The notes under the pieces are model-generated. The model ran no database searches and had not been told where the DNA came from. It saw nothing but the letters and a program-made list of their open reading frames with translations. This document shows, one piece after another, positions 44,785 through 55,169 of a stretch of DNA of 64,000 nt. The DNA is from Daphnia carinata (taxonomy: Eukaryota > Arthropoda > Branchiopoda > Diplostraca > Daphniidae), in assembly GCF_022539665.2 (NCBI RefSeq), contig NC_081335.1, forward strand, positions 6,262,001-6,326,000, read 5' to 3'. Position 1 is the first letter of the stretch, and each line of letters starts with the position of its first letter. A program made the position numbers and the translations under genes.

Positions 44785-46281
44785 TTCTAAATACGGAAGA
44801 ATATATAAAAAAAACATACAAGAATAAAAGAGAACAATGTAACTGACAAACATATATAACTTTATCATGTGGGTGTTATAAAATGGAAGCAAACACGAGA
44901 AGAAAAAGTAGTAAGAAAACGAAAGTGAAAAATAGTCTACGGCTTTTGAAAGGTCAACTTATTTTCCGTCGGCTTTTCCTAGTTAGCTACGGCAAAATGG
45001 AAGAAAAATATAGGGCACTGGAATATAACTGTGTTTTCGGGGGGAAGAAAATTTTATCCATCATAATAACTAGTATCGTTGGAAAGAGGAGAAGATATGC
45101 TTAATTATCGAAAAGAGAAAACAATAAAATATAATATAGGTTAGCGGGGAGGACGAGAAGAAAACGTTTAAAAGTTTACGGCGGAAAAAGTTTTTGCCGT
45201 GAAAGGTCACGCGCAGTGTTCGAATTTTTTCCTAAGTTCTAACAATGCGGTCAGGATAGCGCATAAATGAAAAAGTATACTACGGCACACAAAGAAAGAT
45301 GCAGTTAACGGGAACAATCAGTATGTCACGCAATCTTTTACGCCAGGTGTAAGATATTAGCTAATAGCTCAATGGTAGCGCTCTCAGCTGTGACGCCAAA
45401 GATTCTGAGGTTCGAATCCCCAGTTTGACTAGATTACTCATCAATTGCGAAGTAGCTGATATTTCAGGCTACATGAAGGTGTTCATATAAATTTAGCAAA
45501 TATATATGATGAAACAGAAAAATGCGAAAGTTAGATTTTTTCCTAAGTCCAACTTAGTGAGAAAGAAAGAAAGAAAGAGAATGGAAGGAAGAGACAGAGA
45601 TAAAGAATGTGATATAAGGGAAGAAATGGAAATTATCCCTCAGGGCTTGAAACAAGGCCATATGCTCCAGACATATTGTTTTGAGAACGAGACATGTTAC
45701 TTGTCCTGTGGCAAAACGTAGAAGCAATAGTAACGCGTATAAGGAAGAAAAGGGGAGTATATTTTCTACGAAAAAAGAAGGAAGGAATAGAAGGTAAAAC
45801 TCTACCTGGGGCGAGAGAGAGGAAGAATAGGAATAAGGGAAATGGAAAAAATTGCGGGAATAATATTTTTTTTTGACAACTTGGTCATTTGCTTGAAAGA
45901 AGTCCGTCGCGGATAACGTGTGGCTAGTGGGAAGAAAAATTCTAACTTTTATATATATAAGGCGTGAGGTGTTTCATTTGGATACCCTGACGGGCGGAGA
46001 AGTTATGCATGTAGCATATACTTATTCGTTTTCCTGCCTATACGCAACCCTAACGTAAGGTAATGAGGTTCTGCTTTATAACCTTTATTCATTATGTTGG
46101 TTTTTTATAATGGCTCCCCCCGTATTTCCTAGCGTTTAGTTTCTGACAAAATGGAATTGATAAGCTACGACCTATTTATTGGTATGCAACTTCAAGGGAA
46201 ACGAGTTACATAGAATTAGGTAGGACTACATTGGTACAATTAAAAACTGGTGTTGGTGTTTTTCTTCTGCTTTCTTTTTCT
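44785..46281 (-). other. GyB accessory 2/env spacer
   Basis: About 1.5 kb without a minus-strand gene. It contains a tRNA-like sequence on the plus strand (45356-45430). Short plus-strand frames here are rich in Lys/Glu and look fortuitous. Confidence 0.4.
45356..45430 (+). ncRNA. tRNA-like sequence inside GyB (antisense to the element)
   Basis: Has a good Pol III A box (TAGCTCAATGGTAG) and a perfect B box (GGTTCGAATCC) at tRNA spacing. The TpsiC arm pairs with one mismatch, but acceptor and anticodon stems do not form cleanly, so this is a degenerate tRNA or tRNA-derived sequence. No reliable anticodon. Confidence 0.45.
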
Positions 46282-46710
46282 TCAGTAGGCTGGTGGGTAG
46301 CGATGTTCGTTGCAGTGGAGGCACAGGTCGTCATCCGCCCAGCTCTCTGCTGCCCATCCGAAAAGCGGTGGATGCCTGTTTGCTGGATCCAAGTCCAGAA
46401 TTTCTTTAAAGCGCTCCGTCACTTTCCGCCATTTTCCAAGTTCGATACATCGAACTAATCCTAGAGTGAGCGAGCGGATTACGTCGTCTAGTTCCTCCTG
46501 AAGTTCCCGGATGCGTCTCTGAAAGGCTTCCACCGGGTCGGGCTCCGGTGCTGCTGCGGCTGCGGCTGGTACGGCAGCTTCCTGTGGTGGCGCAATTGCG
46601 TCGTCGGGATTAAGTTGCGGCTCCTCAGCGGCGGGAATCTGTGGCTGATTGTGCCGACACGCCCGTTTCGCGGCGGGTGCTCCTGCACGGTTGTTCTGGT
46701 TTTCGGCCAT
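46282..46710 (-). CDS. GyB accessory ORF 2, ILxLDP/PP/W family
   Basis: 142 residues from ATG 46710 (MAENQNNRAGAPAAKRACRH), intact. The first half is Ala/Pro-rich and disordered; then a helical segment (FQRRIRELQEELDDVIRSL) and the family motif KWRKVTERFKEILDLDP, R, HPPLFGW and a further W. The C-terminus DDDLCLHCNEHRY contains a possible CxxC/H metal site absent from the other two members. An upstream in-frame extension exists, but the conserved length of the family favours this ATG. Function unknown; may bind RNA, host factors or capsid. Confidence 0.65.
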   Translation of the reverse strand: MAENQNNRAGAPAAKRACRHNQPQIPAAEEPQLNPDDAIAPPQEAAVPAAAAAAPEPDPVEAFQRRIRELQEELDDVIRSLTLGLVRCIELGKWRKVTERFKEILDLDPANRHPPLFGWAAESWADDDLCLHCNEHRYPPAY

Positions 46711-47409
46711 TGTAGATATTACTTTGGGTGTTTTTTTTTCTTTGAAGCGTCTCTTAGCCGTGGATAGCTGTGAGTGTAGGTCTGCAAGGAGATGTGTCCT
46801 GACTTTTATAGTCAAGAAGATCCTCACCCGTTGTTCACACCCGTTTTTTTGAGTTTGGTTTATGTTTTCAACATCTTCATTATTCCTTGGTGTCAGTTGA
46901 ATTGTTTCTTAATGTCTCTATTTTCGCTTATTTGACGTAAAAAGAAACAGCGATTGGTTTGTTTCTTCGTTCCCACCGTTCGAATCGTGGTTCGTTCCTT
47001 TCCGCCACTTGCTTGGTTTATTGGATTATTTTAGTGTGTTAAAGGTAGTAGAGAAATAAGAAAAAGTGAAGGAAGACAACAGTACAGGTAAGGTTATTTG
47101 TTTCCATGGTTATAACGCTGTCATGCTACATAGGTATTTAAGTACTTGTCGGTGTTGTTTCGGAATGGTATTGGTTGTATGGCGCATACGCATAGCGCGC
47201 GACGGCAACCCGGGAGTACCGCGTTCTATACCCGTCAACACCTCAATTCTTAAAAATCCTACGGTAAGTTTTTCGGTTTACCATTCACGAAGCTTGATTA
47301 ACTTCAAGGTAATAAAGGTGATCTGATATCACTAAATAATTGTTTTTCGTGTTTTATCCTAATTATTATTTTTCTTCCAAACGGATGGGGTTTTTGTGTG
47401 GCCTCGAGC

Positions 47410-47480
47410 GTTGGCGAGGTGGCTCAGTCGGTATAGCCTCTGCCTACGACTCGGGAGTCTCGAGTTCTAAACTCGCCAAC
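47410..47480 (+). ncRNA. tRNA-like sequence inside GyB (antisense to the element)
   Basis: A 71-nt segment bounded by perfectly complementary 7-mers GTTGGCG and CGCCAAC. It has an A box (TGGCTCAGTCGG), a GGCT/AGCC D-stem and a degenerate B box (GAGTTCTAAAC). The loop ctacgac could hold an anticodon, but the anticodon stem is weak. It resembles the sequences at 45356 and 62562. Transcription is unproven. Confidence 0.5.
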
Positions 47481-47818
47481 ATGTTTTCTTTTTTCTTTTC
47501 TTTTTCGAGTATTTAACGCTCAACCTATTTCTTTTCCTTTGCCCTGGCGCATATTCTGCCTTCGGCATTTATTTTCGATGTTTTATTTTTCGTCAAATGG
47601 CGGTTTTTAACACAGCCATTTCTCATTTGTTTGGTTGTTTGCTTGTTGAAAACCCAAAAATTTGTTGTTGCATATTTCTACTATGTTTATTCGATTGATT
47701 TGATTAACATAGGAAGGGAAAAACACAAGCGCGTTCTAAACTATGGAACAAACATATTGACTACGTTATTAAGGAAAAACAAAAGTGTTCTTCCGTTTCT
47801 TTCTTTTCTTCTTCCGCC

Positions 47819-48241
47819 TTACAATTGGTCATACCAATCGCGCCTTGGCCTTTTGTTAGCTGTGTTCCACAGCTCTGATGGCCAGTTGTATAGTGGTGGG
47901 TGGCGTTTAGCTGGATCTAAGTCCAGAATTCTTTTCAAGGTGTAAACTGCGCTGGCCCAATCTTCAGCGAAGAGGTCGGCGTTTAGTCTAGTGGTGAGTA
48001 TGTTGGTTTTCTCGTCGAGACGTCGCTCGTAGTTGCGATGGGCCTGATCCCAAGAGTCTTGGCTAGTCTGGTCTGGGGAATGAGGTGTTGGTTTGACCCC
48101 CTCGGCCGTGTTTTCTGCCACTGGCTCCCAGGACAAGTCAGCAGTGGGCTCCGTTGTTGTCACCACTTCGTTAGCTTGCACCTCGTCACCAGTCCCTTCG
48201 ACGGTGTCTTGTTCGTGTTGAACGCTAGTTTGGTTTTCCAT
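47819..48241 (-). CDS. GyB accessory ORF 1, ILxLDP/PP/W family
   Basis: 140 residues from ATG 48241, intact, starting 181 nt after the pol stop. The N-terminal 70 residues are acidic and disordered-looking (VQHEQDTVEGTGDEVQANE). Then a helical stretch and the motif DWASAVYTLKRILDLDP, R, HPPLYNW and ELW, ending in a basic tail (RPRRDW). Paralogous to accessory ORF 2 in the same element and to the GyA ORF. Two copies in one element point to duplication with divergence of the N-terminal half, as expected if the two proteins have different partners. Confidence 0.65.
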   Translation of the reverse strand: MENQTSVQHEQDTVEGTGDEVQANEVVTTTEPTADLSWEPVAENTAEGVKPTPHSPDQTSQDSWDQAHRNYERRLDEKTNILTTRLNADLFAEDWASAVYTLKRILDLDPAKRHPPLYNWPSELWNTANKRPRRDWYDQL

Positions 48242-48422
48242 CTTACTTTGATGATGCTTTCCGGTGTGGAGATAAATCTTATTAGAGTTGTGACTATAAC
48301 GAGTTGTCGGAAAGATGTGGCTCTTTTCGATCTACTCGCCGTTATATACTTCCGAGTTTGTTTTTTTTTTGTTTTTCTCTGAAAGGCGATCAACAGACTT
48401 GCATGCGGATGAGTTATCAGAT

Positions 48423-51400
48423 TTAATATCTGAAACGCATTGGCAATTGTCTATTCCTTTGCGGGCGTCCGGTTGCGTTTTGTGGTGCCGTTGTTGCTGA
48501 CGGAACGACATCAGATGCTATCTGCTGCGTTTCATAATTATCATTGGAATCATCTTCGGCAATTGGTGTGAGATTGAGGTGCTTGTCAATTCCCAGCCTC
48601 GTCGTTTCTAACTCCACGGTGTCTGACACCATGTTTTCAGTTTCCACCGTTTCGGATTCCATATTTTCCACATCCACGCTATCTGGATACTCTTTTTCCG
48701 GTTCCCCATTTCTTACTTCGCTTGTTTCTTGTTCTAGTTGTTCCTCACTTCCCATTGTTTGGGTCGAGATCGATTTACGGAATCGATTCTCGAATGTTGA
48801 AGGCGACTCGATAGGGGGACAATGTTCATCTTTCCATAACATTGTTTCATATAGGGATTTTAAACGGTTAACGTGCGTACGTGTACATATATATGAATTG
48901 TCGGCTATGTCGACAGTATTATTGGAATATACTTTTACAATTCTATAAGGGCCTTTATATTTGGAAGTAAATTTCCTACTATCGCCCTCTTTTACAACTC
49001 TAATATCTAATAAGACTCTATCTCCTACCAAATATTGTTTTACATTCGCTCTTTTATTGTATTGCTCCCTTTGACGTTTTCTGGCTTTTTCGCTCTCCCC
49101 ACGGACGCGTTGGAAACTGTAGCGCAAGCGTTCGGCTAAGTTACCTACGTAATCGGATGCGGATATAAATGTTTTTGGGGACGCGTCAAGAAATTCATTG
49201 ATGGGTAAATTGGGGTCTCTACCGTGTAATAAGTAATAAGGGGTGTCCAGTGTAGAAGAATGGACAGAACTACGATAAGCAAACAAAACATCATCCAGCA
49301 AATCTTCCCAATTTGCGTGCTCGCCGTCTTTCAATTCTTTCCTCAACATTGTCGTTAATGTTCTATTGAACCTTTCAGTTTCGCCGTTACTAGCTGGATT
49401 ATAAGACGTTGTCAAACGTTGTTCAATGTTGAACTTTCTACAAAAGGATCGGAACAATTTCGACGTGAAATTAGTACCTCTATCCGAAACAATAGCTTTA
49501 GGCATACCGTGTCTAACTATTATTGTTTTGTACACACATTCTGCTGTTGTCTGCGCAGTCTGATCCTTTAAAGCAACAGCTTCCACCCATCGGCTAAAAT
49601 AATCTGTGATAAATAAAATGTAACTGTTACCATTGGGCGAAACTGGTGTGATAGGGCCTAGAAAATCCATGCCTATAACTTGAAAAGGGGCCTTTGCAAT
49701 TTCATGAGGATGCAATAACGCTCTGTAATTTGACGAAGTGTTGGCAATGCATACCTCACACGCCTGACAGTATTCTTTGATGTCTTTTCGCATGGTAGGC
49801 CAATAATAATGATTCTTTACTTTTAGATAGGTTTTGTAAAAGGCTAAATGACCACTCATCGGTGCATCATGTAGTTCTTTGAGCACTAGATAACGTAACG
49901 ATGTAGGTAAGACCAACTGATGGTGAGTTTCGTTTCTTTTGCTATCAGAAGATGGCAGCACGTGCCGGTAAAGCGTACCGTCAATAACTTCAAAATACTC
50001 GATTTCTTTTACCCAATCTGGTTTCGATTGGAGAAAAGCTTCTTCAAGTTCACCGTCATCTAAATAATTTCGAATGGCTATGCAAAGGTCGTCCTCTAAT
50101 TGTCTTTCACAAATTAATTTAATATTACGTTCGGTTTGGATACTAGCTATTTTTAAGCGTGACAAGCAATCCGCGTTTTGATGAATACGTCCCGGTCTGT
50201 ATTTTAATTCATAATTCGTTGCGGCCAACAGGATAGCCCATCTTCCTAATCTCCCATTGTTATCTTTCTGATTTTTAAGCCATTGAAGTGGACGATGATC
50301 ACTAATGATCTCAAAAGGTTGGTCTAAAAGGTAATGTCGAAAATGCTTAATCGCATCGATAACCGCAAGTGCCTCTTTTTCAGTCGTACTGTATTTAGCT
50401 TCTGCCTTCGTTAGCTGTCTACTGGAATACGCGATTGGGTGCTCGTGACCATTTTGAATTTGGGACAGTACCGCTCCAATGCCATAATCGCATGCATCGG
50501 TGAAAAGGAAAAATTTCTCGTTGAAATTGGGGTAAGCAAGTACTGGTGGAGTCACTAGAGATGTACGCAAGGTTTCGAAAGCAATGTTTTCTTCATTTCC
50601 CCAATTAAAGGGTTTCCTGCTAAGATCTTTATGGGTTAATCTAGTCAACGGTTTAGCGATTGATCAAAAATTTTGAATAAATCTTCTGTAATACCCAGCT
50701 AGACCCAGAAATGATCTGACTTCATCTACTGAAGCGGGCGTTTTATAATTAAGTATTTTCTCAATTTTACTCGGATCAGGTTTGATACCATCAGTCGAGA
50801 TGACATGGCCTAAATAATTAACTGAACTTTTAATGAACTGGCATTTTTTAAGTTTTAATTTTAGATTGGCATTTTTCAATAACTCAAAGATTTCGCGAAT
50901 ATCTTTCAAGTGATCGTCAAAAGTGTCCGAAAAGATGATTACGTCATCCAAGTAAACTAACGCCTTACTTCCCAAAACGTCTTTCAGTACGTAATTCATT
51001 AGTCTTTGAAATGTCGCAGGTGCATTGCACAATCCAAATGCCATACGTTTAAATTCGTAAAGGTTATTTTCCACTACGAATGCTGTTTTTTCAATAGCCG
51101 GCTCATCAACTTGAATTTGCCAATAACCTGAAGCTAAATCAAGAGTGGTGAAAAATTTATTCCCATACAGTTTGTCCAATGTTTCATCTATCCTCGGCAT
51201 AGGGAATGAATCTTTTTTAGTAATACTATTCAATTTCCTATAATCAACACAAAATCTTATTTCTCCACCCTTTTTTTCCACTAAAACCACAGGTGAAGCC
51301 CATGGCGAATGTGAATATTGGATCACATTAGCATCCAACATTTCCTGTACTTTATCTTCCAATATTTTTCTTTGATTATTTGTAACTCGATAAGGGCGTT

Positions 51401-52364
51401 GTCGAATAGGGCCTCTTCCTTGTGTATCAATTGTATGTTTAATGAGATTAGTGTTCCCTAATTCTGAATCTTTTGCTGCGAACAATTCGTGGAAGTCATT
51501 TAATAGTTTTGAGAGTGGAGCTTGAAATTCAGCGTCGACTTCTGAAATTAAAACGGGCTCACTTTTACTAGTAGGCTTTTCCTCTAATTTACTTAAAGCA
51601 ATTTTCCCAATTACGTTATGAATAATCTCAATTACGCCTAAAGTAGTGTTCCTAGGGAGTATGACTTGATTTAACGAATGATTCTCGACCATAATTTGAT
51701 ATTTCCCATCTTTAGCTACGTTTCCAATGTATTCCTCTATAAAAATACCGTTCGGCAAATCCTCTGCTGGGGTAAACATAAATGTGGTATTAGGGGGGAC
51801 ATACGGAAATGAACCTTTCATTTGCGCTGCAATTACTAGCGAAGTCTGACGAAATAACGTCGTCTTTTTGACCGTCGTAACTGCCATGTCTGAAACCCTA
51901 GAGATGGCTGATCCCTGCTCATCCCTTGCTAAATAAATACTTCTGGCTTCTCCGTTAAGCCGAAAACCGTGCTTCTGGATTGCATCCCATCCAAGGATAC
52001 AGTCTTCAGAAACACCATTTGTAACAATAAACTCTTGTCTTAAAACTGACTCTCCGTATCGTACGGGCAATGTAACTCTTCCCAGCGTTAGTAACTTTTT
52101 CTCCCCTACATCATACAAATCGAAATCAAGCTGACTGCAGATCGCTTGACCTCTCGGGGGTAACTTATGAAATATTCTCTCGTGAATAATGCTTTTAGAC
52201 GCGCCTGTATCAAATAATGCTTGCAACGGTATCTGAAAAATTTTTAATGGAATTCTAGGGGTCGATTCATTTGTTATAGTTGTTAATTTTGCGACTTGTC
52301 GGGATTTTAACTGAGGCTCCCTATCAACTGACCCGAAGTTACAGTTGATATCTATTGGTTTCCC
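48423..52364 (-). CDS. GyB pol (protease, RT, RNase H, integrase), one internal TGA
   Basis: Read in the -1 frame from the GGGAAAC heptamer. Protease DTGASKSIIHE; RT FCVDYRKLNSITKKDSFPMP with YLDDVIIFSD (Y-L-D-D); RNase H SDHRPLQWLKNQKDNN; integrase zinc-binding H-x7-H...CQACEVC, catalytic GMDFLGP, SDRGTNF and NGETERFNRTL; a C-terminal KYKGPYRI module; then an acidic tail. The only break is TGA at 50664-50666, just after the RT (YYRRFIQNF), where GyA has GGA. About 1,310 codons, the normal Ty3/Gypsy domain order with integrase last. The extended acidic C-terminal 130 residues are not conserved in GyA. Confidence 0.9.
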
Positions 52365-53599
52365 TGACGCTGAGGAGGACCTGGAATATTCGGCCTATCG
52401 GAGCTCCTGAACTTAGGACAGTTATTCGATTTGTGTCCGATTTCACGACAAGAATAACAAATTGGAGGCTGTGCTTGTTCTAAATTATGCCGTTGGAATT
52501 TACGGCATTCCGATTGTGTATGCCCACGAAAACCGCAGAAATTGCAAGTTATTCCATTTTGAGTAGGCCTATTTCTCGAATCATTAAAAGGTCTGGAAAA
52601 CGAAGGCGTGAACTGTGTAGGTCTATTGGAAAATCCCGGATTTTGGTAAGAATTGGTGTTATTATTGGGTCGATGAGGAGGAGGTCTCCAATTTCTGTCT
52701 TGATTGCCGCTATTAGTTTGGAACGAAACTTGTTTCTTATAAGGGTTGCCTGTTGGAGAAGAAGAATAATCTTTCTTGTCCCTTTGGAGCTGTTTGACTG
52801 CTTGCGTGAGTTCCTGAAGAACATCCCTAATGTCTTCCCTGTTTTCTTTCGGGCTCTCCGCATTTTTATTCCCTTGACTAATATTAGCAACGACATTATT
52901 GACTATTTCCTTCTGGTCGATTAACATTTGCTTGAGTTCCGTCAACTCCGAATGTTTCGTGTCACACGACCCATCGATTGCCCTAACGAATTCATGTTTT
53001 TCCCGATCCGTCTCTAAAGCTTCCAAACGAATGGCATAAACACGCGTCGATGCGACAAGCTCGGTAAAGCTGCAAAAATCCTTATAACGAACTTTGGCTT
53101 GCAATTTGGAATCCAACCCTTCGATAAATTTTTGCATAAGGATGATTGTGAACGATTTCTCTGCATAACCGTCTGGATACGCCTTCTTAAAAATTTCGTG
53201 CAAGCGGGGCGCATAGTGGACAACTTTTTCGCCTGGTTTTCGTTTAGCTTTATTGAACTTTTTAATATAGACATCGACGTTTTCATCCCCATGAAAGTGA
53301 TCAAGTAGCGCTTCTTTAATAGCCGCATAATCGTACGGATGCTGCCTGATAATGTTTTGCAGTACTGAAAAAGCCTAATCTGTTATTTTTGCTCGCAGCA
53401 TCTGAATAATCTTGTCCTCTGACCATGCTGCCCCATCAACTATGCTTTCAAAAGATTCTAGCCAAGAGTCGAAACGAGAAATTGGACTTCCCGAAAAGGA
53501 AGGAAGCAATTGTGGGCGCGAAAAAGTGTGTTGATTTGTCTGGAAATCATTTAAGTCGTTGACTGTGGCTGCCCGTGAAGGAGAACAAGATTTGGCCAT
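52352..53599 (-). CDS. GyB gag with two CCHC knuckles, one internal TAG
   Basis: ATG 53599 (MAKSCSPSRAATVNDLNDFQ), about 415 codons. Capsid-like helical region (FDSWLESFES, LLDHFHGDEN, FNKAKRKPGEK), then a Gln/Asn/Pro-rich linker and two zinc knuckles, CNFCGFRGHTQSEC and CYSCREIGHKSNNC (both C-x2-C-x4-H-x4-C). A single in-frame TAG at 53375-53377 falls within the capsid region where GyA has a lysine codon. Binds and packages the element RNA by analogy with other Gag proteins. Ends one codon after the frameshift site. Confidence 0.85.
52358..52364 (-). promoter_or_regulatory. -1 ribosomal frameshift heptamer at the GyB gag/pol junction
   Basis: GGGAAAC, in frame as G GGA AAC, immediately before CAA TAG. 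Conserved in position and sequence with GyA. Downstream structure was not evaluated. Confidence 0.7.
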
Positions 53600-53622
53600 G
53601 TTGGTGTCAACTATGAGAGGAT

Positions 53623-54639
53623 TCAATGTCTTTCGGCGTGGAGTCGGAGGGTGTCCTGAACTGCTGTTCGTAGACGCCCCAGTTGCACTATCAGATCTTC
53701 CTGCCGGCGGGATTGCTGGGCTTGAGGAGGGTGTTGAGTGCGTGACTGGCTGGAAGGCGGGCTTCTTTGGCGTGCTCTCCTTCTCCTCGGAATGCGCTCC
53801 GGCAGCGGTGGTACTCGTTGGGAAGGCGCGGTTTGTTGTTCTTCCTGGGTCTCCTGAATGTATGACAGCAACTGTCTCAATTCGTTGGTAGCCGGTATGA
53901 GTGTGTCCCCGATTTCTCTCGTTATCTGCTGGCCGTCCGGTCGCACCAATGTCCGGAAGTTGTTGACTTTTTTCTGAAGAGATCTCAGTTCCGGCAATAG
54001 CGTTTTCAGACTGATTATGGCCTGAACGTTTCCCAGGTAAGAGACTAGGTGGAGGGTGTCCTTGAGAAACATCAGCTGATACTCCCGCAGGGTGTCCTTT
54101 AGGAAGTTCGAGAACTCCGATATCTCGAGTGTGAGAAGGCAATATGTCCCTTCCTTGCAGTAGTTGGTCAGGTCTTCCCTGGGGGCAAAGTTGAAAACTT
54201 TCTTGTTTTTCTCCGGCGTGAATGTCAGCAATTCGGTGATGCTGTAAGTCAGTCCTAGTAGGTAAATCGTAAACTCCCTCGCATAGGTTGTGAATATTGT
54301 TATCAGCACGTTCACTTGGGGCTCCGCAGCCTGCGCTGTGGTCGATCGATTGGCTCTCGTTACCAGAATTGCGCGCAAGGACTTCAGAAGTGTCTCCACT
54401 CTTTTCAAATCCGTTGGCACCTTGGTCTGGTATTGATACCGCTTCCGGATTGTTTGCATCAACGATATTAATTGTGCCCAAATTATCGGATCGGTTGATC
54501 GGAAATCCAACTCCTTGAGGTACTTGAGCGTTAGTAACAGGGACGGTAATTGACTCGTCGGTTCTGGAAGTACTCGCGATTGATTGCTCTGGATCTCGTG
54601 GTATAGGCGATGGAGACTCAAGTTGGGGAGCTTTTCCAT
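53623..54639 (-). CDS. GyB pre-gag ORF (ORF0), homologue of the GyA ORF0
   Basis: 338 residues from ATG 54639, uninterrupted. Opens MEKLPNLSLHRLYHEIQ and shares with the GyA protein the LPxSQLPxLLL block, a (D)FxSxDPxIW block, long helical spacing and a basic C-terminal patch (RIPRRRRARQR). The stop is 23 nt before the gag ATG, as in GyA. In this element the frame used by the N-terminal ORF also stays open across the whole region, so ORF0 is overprinted. A TAG lies directly before its ATG, so it must start by internal initiation or from its own mRNA. Confidence 0.65.
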   Translation of the reverse strand: MEKLPNLSLHRLYHEIQSNQSRVLPEPTSQLPSLLLTLKYLKELDFRSTDPIIWAQLISLMQTIRKRYQYQTKVPTDLKRVETLLKSLRAILVTRANRSTTAQAAEPQVNVLITIFTTYAREFTIYLLGLTYSITELLTFTPEKNKKVFNFAPREDLTNYCKEGTYCLLTLEISEFSNFLKDTLREYQLMFLKDTLHLVSYLGNVQAIISLKTLLPELRSLQKKVNNFRTLVRPDGQQITREIGDTLIPATNELRQLLSYIQETQEEQQTAPSQRVPPLPERIPRRRRARQRSPPSSQSRTQHPPQAQQSRRQEDLIVQLGRLRTAVQDTLRLHAERH

Positions 54640-55135
54640 CTAATGGACTCGTCTTTTTGAACAAGCTTAAAAGAGTGCTCGAGAGAAAACTAGTCTTTGA
54701 TGAGCTGCCAATAGGTGATTTTATGGGGGAAAAACGAGAAGCTGACCTTGCATAAACAGACGGAGCGGTTTGAGTAGGTGTAACGGAAGCTTTACTACGA
54801 GGCCAAATTTTCTTAGTTTGAGTTTTAACTAATGGGGCTACGGCCTCATACGCGGTGTTAGACCTCAATTTCTACAACTGGGTGTTATCTGTCTGTACTT
54901 TAGGAATTAAAACGGGAGAAGTAGATGGTTTAATGGCTTCTGTTTCTTTATCTGAAGTCTTACTGCCTTGAGATGAATGCGGAACGGTCGCGGTAGAAGC
55001 TGACAATTTTTCGAAACTAATCAACTTAGCAATCGTTTCGTCATTGATTTGCACTACGGGTGTTACAGGAAAAAGCGGAGTGTTCAAAGGTGTACGAGAA
55101 AGTTTATGCCCACCCGACATAACATCGTCCATCAT
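54640..55135 (-). pseudogene. GyB N-terminal ORF with one TAG
   Basis: ATG 55135 (MMDDVMSGGHKLSRTPLNTP). After 87 codons a TAG at 54872-54874 interrupts it where GyA reads through; the frame is otherwise open past the ORF0 start and, in this copy, on into gag. Ser/Thr/Pro-rich. Function unknown. Confidence 0.5.
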
Positions 55136-55155
55136 TGTGGTAGAGCTCTGAAAAA

Positions 55156-55166
55156 CGCTGCCACCA
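55156..55166 (-). promoter_or_regulatory. probable primer-binding site of GyB
   Basis: TGGTGGCAGCG on the element strand, 3 nt after the LTR end. It begins TGG, as primer-binding sites complementary to a tRNA 3' CCA do. The tRNA species is not assigned. Confidence 0.55.
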
Positions 55167-55169
55167 TTA

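Noticed and set aside
45356-45430. Functional tRNA gene
   Set aside because: Pol III boxes are good, but acceptor and anticodon stems do not pair, so it is listed only as tRNA-like.
48160-48948. Plus-strand ORFs opposite the end of GyB pol and accessory ORF 1
   Set aside because: Antisense shadows of conserved minus-strand coding; no recognisable domain.
53375-54868. 497-codon ORF as one gag precursor in GyB
   Set aside because: It merges the N-terminal ORF frame, the overprinted region and the start of gag. The corresponding frame in GyA stops at 35170 and is out of frame with gag, so a single long protein is not conserved.
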